Made by a program: the position numbers and the translations under genes | Source of the DNA: JAGDVO01 sp964590075 [NCBI: uncultured Aquificales bacterium] | GTDB lineage: Bacteria; Thermosulfidibacterota; Thermosulfidibacteria; Thermosulfidibacterales | NCBI GenBank assembly: GCA_964590075.1 | Contig: CAZPXS010000003.1 | Coordinates: forward strand, 159,500 to 223,499 | Direction: 5' to 3' | DNA: 64,000 bases | Notes under the pieces: generated by a model | Seen by the model: the letters and a program-made list of their open reading frames with translations, nothing else | What the model was told of the DNA's origin: nothing | The model's database searches: none | Shown: piece by piece, positions 60,007-64,000 of the stretch | How the letters are laid out: every line of letters begins with the position of its first letter | How positions within the stretch are numbered: the first letter of the stretch is position 1

Positions 60007-61131
60007 ATGATAGCTAATATAGAGTCTCTAAGTATATGTGAACCCTTCTATGTAATGAAAGTACTTGAAAAGGCCAAAGAATTGGAGAGAAAGGGTTATG
60101 ATGTAATACATCTAGAAGTTGGAGAGCCAGACTTACGGGTTCCGAGCAAAATCGTAAAAAAAGCCAAATTCTTTTTAGAAAAATTCGAGTCAAAGTATAC
60201 GGAAAGTACAGGAATATACGAACTTAAAGAAAAATTAGCAGAATTTTACGAGAAAAATTACAACGTCAAAATCGATCCCAAAAGAATAATTATAACTCCC
60301 GGTAGTTCAATAGCACTCCTAGTAGCTATAAAAATTGCAAATACATATTTTGGAGAAATTTCATATAGTGACCCAGGATATCCCTGCTATAAAAACATAC
60401 TTTCATTTTTGAACTTAAAGGGTATCCCAATAAAAGTCGAAATGGAAAATAATTTTAAATTACATCCAGAAGATATCAAAAGCCCTGTTATCATAATAAA
60501 CTCACCATCAAATCCAACAGGTACAGTATACAAAAGAGAAGATTTAGTAGAGATTTCTAAAAAAGCCTTCATAATATCTGATGAGATATACCACGGGATC
60601 ACCTACAGTGATAGAGCGGTATCGGCAATCGAAGTTACAGAAAAATGCATAGTAATCAATGGTTTCTCAAAGTTCTTCCTAATGACTGGATGGAGATTAG
60701 GGTGGATGATAGTTCCAGAGGAATTGATATACGAAGTAACTAAAATACTTCAAAACGTAACCATATGTCCACCAGCTCTATCCCAATATGCAGCCCTTGT
60801 TTGTTTCGATGATGATGTTTTAGAAGAACTAAAAAACAATATAGAAATATACAGAGAACGAATGAAAGTATTAATCAACGGTCTAAATGAAATGAATTTT
60901 AAAGCAAAAGAACCAGAAGGCGCCTTTTACATTTATGCAGATGCATCTAAGCATACGGACAATTCACTTAATTTTGTATTTGAATTACTTGAAAAAGCTC
61001 ATATCGCAATAACTCCTGGTATAGACTTTGGAGAGAACAAAACAAACAAATTCGTAAGATTTTCTTTTTGTACAGAAAAAGTTAAAATAGAAGAAGCATT
61101 GAATAGATTATATAAATACTTATACGGATAA
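60007..61131 (+). CDS. class I/II PLP-dependent aminotransferase
   Basis: 374 aa. LEVGEPDLRVP at the N-terminus, NSPSNPTGTVY, IISDEIYHGI with the PLP Asp, and the PLP lysine in NGFSKFFLMTGWRLGW with the phosphate Arg. Belongs to the aspartate/aromatic aminotransferase Ib-gamma type; amino acid substrate not deducible. First gene of a five-gene plus-strand run, mscS following after 2 nt. Confidence 0.9.
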   Translation: MIANIESLSICEPFYVMKVLEKAKELERKGYDVIHLEVGEPDLRVPSKIVKKAKFFLEKFESKYTESTGIYELKEKLAEFYEKNYNVKIDPKRIIITPGSSIALLVAIKIANTYFGEISYSDPGYPCYKNILSFLNLKGIPIKVEMENNFKLHPEDIKSPVIIINSPSNPTGTVYKREDLVEISKKAFIISDEIYHGITYSDRAVSAIEVTEKCIVINGFSKFFLMTGWRLGWMIVPEELIYEVTKILQNVTICPPALSQYAALVCFDDDVLEELKNNIEIYRERMKVLINGLNEMNFKAKEPEGAFYIYADASKHTDNSLNFVFELLEKAHIAITPGIDFGENKTNKFVRFSFCTEKVKIEEALNRLYKYLYG

Positions 61132-61133
61132 AA

Positions 61134-62054
61134 ATGAAGAAAATTTTGAAGTTTTTAAACGAATACAAGAAATGGGTATTCTTTACTATAACTCTCTTAT
61201 GTATCGACTTCGTAGTAGAGTTTATCAAAGTTAAAGATAGTTTGAAAGACAAACTAAAAACACTAATATCAGTAATAATCATAATCACTATCACCCTAAT
61301 TCTAGAATCTCTAACAGAAAAAATAATAAAAAACCAACTAAAAAGCAGGGAGATAGTAATACCAAGTCTCATATGGTATATAATAAAGGCGATTTTCTTA
61401 ACCTTAGGCACACTCATAGCACTTGAAAGAATGGGTATCTCTCTAACTCCCATAATAACAACTCTGGGAATAGGTAGTTTAGCTGTTGCCCTTGCCCTGC
61501 AGGATCCTCTTAAGGATCTCTTTAGTGGTATTAACCTTACGATTACGAAGAAAATAAAACCTGGAGATTACATAAGACTCGAAAACGGGATCGAAGGTAT
61601 AGTAGAGGATATAAGCTGGAATAGTACAATGATAAGACAACCATCCAACAACATGATAATCATCCCTAACTCTACCCTAACAAAGAGTATCATAACCAAC
61701 TACAATCTACCCTCACTAGATACGCTCATTAATATCGAGGTAGGAGTAAGCTACGATAGTGATTTAGATAAGGTTGAAAAGATAACATTAGAAGTGGCTA
61801 AAGAAATTCTGAAAAAATTTGTAGGAGAGACTGAAGATTTCAAACCTATAGTAAGGTATCGTAGCTTTGGTGAATACAGTATAAATCTAATAGCGATCCT
61901 AAAGGCTAAGAGTTATCAGGATCAGTTTATAATAAGGCACGAATTCATGAAAGAACTGTATAAAAGATTCAAAAAAGAAGGCATAGAAATTCCATTTCCA
62001 ACGAAAACGGTTTATATTAAAAACAGCACTGGTACAAAAGATAAGGAGGGATGA
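61134..62054 (+). CDS. small-conductance mechanosensitive channel (MscS family)
   Basis: 306 aa. Three or four membrane segments in the first 140 residues; pore helix GIGSLAVALALQDPLKDLFSG; beta domain with ITKKIKPGDYIRLENGIEG and IIIPNSTLTKSII. Releases solutes upon membrane tension. Weak ribosome site, 2 nt after the aminotransferase. Confidence 0.92.
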   Translation: MKKILKFLNEYKKWVFFTITLLCIDFVVEFIKVKDSLKDKLKTLISVIIIITITLILESLTEKIIKNQLKSREIVIPSLIWYIIKAIFLTLGTLIALERMGISLTPIITTLGIGSLAVALALQDPLKDLFSGINLTITKKIKPGDYIRLENGIEGIVEDISWNSTMIRQPSNNMIIIPNSTLTKSIITNYNLPSLDTLINIEVGVSYDSDLDKVEKITLEVAKEILKKFVGETEDFKPIVRYRSFGEYSINLIAILKAKSYQDQFIIRHEFMKELYKRFKKEGIEIPFPTKTVYIKNSTGTKDKEG

Positions 62055-62819
62055 ATGGCTTACGAAAGTTTACTTGAAGGTAAAGTAGCTATAGTAACAG
62101 GTGGTTATAAAGGAATAGGAGAGGCTTTCACCAGGGCATATGCGAAAAGTAAAGCTATCGTAGCGATATGCGGTAGAACCAAAGAAGAGGTTGAAAAGAA
62201 AGCAAATGATCTATCACTAAAATACGATACGACCATTGTTGGTTATAAAGTAGATGTCTCAAAAAGAGAGGAAGTAAAATACATGGTAAAGGATGTAATA
62301 GAAAGATTCGGTAAAATAGATATACTTGTTAACAGTGCAGGTGTTTCTGGAATACAGAAGCCTTTCTGGGAGATGACAGATGAAGACTTCGACTTTGTCT
62401 TTAATATAAACTTCAAAGGAGCACTCTATTTCTCACAGGAAGCAGCAAAATACATGATAAAACAAGGTAGTGGCAAGATCATAAATGTTGCCTCAATTGC
62501 TGGTAAACTGGTACTAAAATACCTTATGCCATATAGCGTTAGTAAAGCCGCCCTAATACATTTAACAAAAGTAATGGCCATTGAACTAATGAAGTATAAC
62601 ATACAGGTAAATGCTGTACTACCTGGTTATTTCCTAACAGATATGAACAGAGGTTTTTTTGAGACTGAACAGGGAAAAGCCTTTATAGAGAGATACATAC
62701 CAATAAGACGAGTGGGGCTACCGGAGGAATTAGAATCCACAGCCATATATCTTGCCACATGCCCATCCTTTCTCACCGGCTGTGAAATCGTTATAGACGG
62801 AGGACAAACCCTTATTTAA
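62055..62819 (+). CDS. short-chain dehydrogenase/reductase
   Basis: 254 aa classical SDR. Cofactor motif TGGYKGIG, NSAG, and catalytic S147, Y160 and K164 (YSVSK). C-terminal LTGCEIVIDGGQTLI typical of FabG-like and sugar or alcohol SDRs. NAD(P) preference and substrate unknown. AAGGAGG before the ATG, directly at the mscS stop. Confidence 0.9.
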   Translation: MAYESLLEGKVAIVTGGYKGIGEAFTRAYAKSKAIVAICGRTKEEVEKKANDLSLKYDTTIVGYKVDVSKREEVKYMVKDVIERFGKIDILVNSAGVSGIQKPFWEMTDEDFDFVFNINFKGALYFSQEAAKYMIKQGSGKIINVASIAGKLVLKYLMPYSVSKAALIHLTKVMAIELMKYNIQVNAVLPGYFLTDMNRGFFETEQGKAFIERYIPIRRVGLPEELESTAIYLATCPSFLTGCEIVIDGGQTLI

Positions 62820-62820
62820 A

Positions 62821-63537
62821 ATGAGGGCTATCAAAAACGTTACGGTAGTTTTAGTTAGACCAAAGTTCTCTGAAAATATAGGTTTCTGTGCACGTGTATG
62901 TGCAAACTTTGGTGTTAAAGATCTAAGATTGGTAGAACCGGAAAATTTTAACCACGAAATAGCTAAAAAAACAGCAACAAACATAGGAAAAGAAGTATTA
63001 GAAAATATAAAGATATATACTAACCTTAAAGAAGCTACAATGGATACAAATTTTGTTATAGGTACGACAGCAAGGTTAGGTGAACAAAGAAAAGTAAATT
63101 ACAATATAGGAGATTTTGTTAAAGAGATAGTAAATTTGATAAATAACGATAACAAAGTTGCTATTCTATTTGGCAACGAAAGAACCGGCCTAACAAACGA
63201 GGAGCTTTTATTCTGTGATGAAACAATTACAATACCAACATTTAACAATACTTCTCTAAATATAAGCCATGCGCTATCTATTATTTTGTACGAAATATAC
63301 AAAAATGTATCAAACCCAACCAGTAAAAAACAAAAACTCGTTGATCCAAAAACAAAGGAAATTATATTTGATCTTCTAATAGATCTCATAAAAAGAGTTG
63401 AGTATATACCTCACAACAATGAAGTCCTTTGGATGCGTAATATAAAGGAATTCCTAAACCACTTGAATCTAACAGAAAGGGATAGTAAAATATTTTTAGG
63501 TCTATTAAGAGCTATTATCAGAAAATTAGGAGGGTAG
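62821..63537 (+). CDS. TrmJ-like tRNA/rRNA 2'-O-methyltransferase (SpoU/TrmH superfamily)
   Basis: 238 aa. SPOUT motifs: LVRPKFSENIGFCARVCANF (motif 1), ILFGNERTGLTNEE (motif 2) and PTFNNTSLNISHALSIILYE (motif 3), with a C-terminal helical extension as in TrmJ. Probably methylates tRNA position 32. The frame is A+T rich. One base after the SDR stop. Confidence 0.87.
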   Translation: MRAIKNVTVVLVRPKFSENIGFCARVCANFGVKDLRLVEPENFNHEIAKKTATNIGKEVLENIKIYTNLKEATMDTNFVIGTTARLGEQRKVNYNIGDFVKEIVNLINNDNKVAILFGNERTGLTNEELLFCDETITIPTFNNTSLNISHALSIILYEIYKNVSNPTSKKQKLVDPKTKEIIFDLLIDLIKRVEYIPHNNEVLWMRNIKEFLNHLNLTERDSKIFLGLLRAIIRKLGG

Positions 63538-63539
63538 AG

Positions 63540-63944
63540 ATGGGTTTCATGGAATGGAATGAGAAATTCATAACCGGAGTTAAGGAGGCAGATGAACAGC
63601 ATAAAAAGCTCGTTAGTCTAATCAACCAGCTATATGACGCTATGAGGGAAGGTAAGGGAAAGGAAGTAATAGATCTAATTATCGATGAACTTGTAAAATA
63701 TGCGGATTATCACTTTAAGACAGAAGAGACACTAATGAGTAAATATGGTTACCCGGAACTTGAAAGTCACAAAAGGGAGCACGAATTATTCGTTCAAAAA
63801 GTTCAGGAATTTGTGGAAAAGGAAAAGAAAGGCTCTCTAACTTTAACTATGGATGTGATGAACTTCCTAAAAAACTGGATTACTAACCATATACTTGGAA
63901 GCGATAAAAAATATGGACCATTTTTAGTCGCAAAAATGAAGTAA
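63540..63944 (+). CDS. bacteriohemerythrin
   Basis: 134 aa single-domain hemerythrin. All seven diiron ligands are present: H21, H58, E62, H77, H81, H117 and D122. Binds oxygen reversibly; complements the superoxide reductase, flavodiiron protein and rubredoxin at 41.4-43.2 kb. AGGAGG precedes the ATG, 2 nt after trmJ. Last gene of the run; no hairpin terminator visible. Confidence 0.95.
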   Translation: MGFMEWNEKFITGVKEADEQHKKLVSLINQLYDAMREGKGKEVIDLIIDELVKYADYHFKTEETLMSKYGYPELESHKREHELFVQKVQEFVEKEKKGSLTLTMDVMNFLKNWITNHILGSDKKYGPFLVAKMK

Positions 63945-63951
63945 AAGGGTC

Positions 63952-63980
63952 TTGACAGTTTAGGGTTGGGGTAATATATA
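63952..63980 (+). promoter_or_regulatory. promoter at the right edge
   Basis: TTGACA (63952-63957), 17 nt, TATATA (63975-63980); initiation near 63987. The remaining bases to 64000 hold AGGGAG at the very end, perhaps the ribosome site of a gene beyond the window. Confidence 0.65.
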
Positions 63981-64000
63981 TAGGATTTGCCGATAGGGAG

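Overview
The window reads as a dense, A+T-leaning bacterial chromosome segment: short or absent gaps, many 1-50 nt gene overlaps, and no insertion sequence, CRISPR array or rRNA gene that I could see. A full-length reverse gyrase (52795-56217) points to a hyperthermophile or extreme thermophile. Kdo synthesis genes (kdsB, kdsA, kdsD) point to a Gram-negative envelope. Superoxide reductase, flavodiiron protein, rubredoxin and hemerythrin point to an anaerobe or microaerophile that must cope with oxygen. The combination would fit a lineage such as Desulfurobacteriaceae (Aquificota), Thermosulfidibacter or a thermophilic desulfobacterial group, but the sequence alone does not settle the phylum.

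Layout. 1-4.4 kb (minus): GDP-mannose-type nucleotidyltransferase fused to a worn-out phosphomutase domain, then a response regulator and soluble histidine kinase. 4.4-4.55 kb: tRNA-Val and tRNA-Asp. 4.55-6.2 kb (minus): tlyA and a KamA-family radical SAM protein. 6.3-12.1 kb (plus): M24 peptidase, HtpX, a degenerate GGDEF protein, a UbiD-family decarboxylase and enolase, closed by a terminator shared with metF. 12.1-19.6 kb (minus): ribBA-ribH-nusB-der-mltG, an aminotransferase-fold protein without its lysine, and metF, preceded by a diguanylate cyclase. 19.7-24.5 kb (plus): two small unknown proteins, kdsB, pyrG, kdsA, kdsD. 24.5-39.2 kb (plus): tRNA-Met/Ile2, then a nearly gap-free run pilB-pilT-argH-lipoprotein-lysA-dapF-dapA-dapB-tig-clpP-clpX-lon. 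39.2-41.3 kb (minus): potassium channel and M29-type aminopeptidase. 41.4-43.2 kb (plus): superoxide reductase, flavodiiron protein and rubredoxin. 43.2-45.0 kb (minus): parAB, divergent from chrA. 46.4-50.8 kb: a secreted unknown, ppdK and, convergent, cfa. 51 kb: tRNA-Lys and a Nudix hydrolase. 51.7-59.0 kb (plus): alcohol dehydrogenase, reverse gyrase, ispG, isochorismatase-like hydrolase, queE and a nuclease lipoprotein. 59.0-59.9 kb (minus): DUF190 and crcB under a fluoride riboswitch. 60.0-63.9 kb (plus): aminotransferase, MscS, SDR, TrmJ and hemerythrin; a promoter at the right edge fires out of the window.

Functionally most of this is housekeeping: cofactors (riboflavin, isoprenoids via IspG, queuosine precursor, folate C1), lysine/DAP synthesis, Kdo, protein quality control, pili. 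The points of greatest interest are the fluoride riboswitch, whose 3' strand can also pair with the crcB ribosome binding site; a GGDEF-fold protein that has lost its active site but keeps an RxxD motif; an aminotransferase-fold protein lacking its PLP lysine; overlapping divergent promoters at two loci; and likely leaderless starts for pilB and the KamA-like gene.
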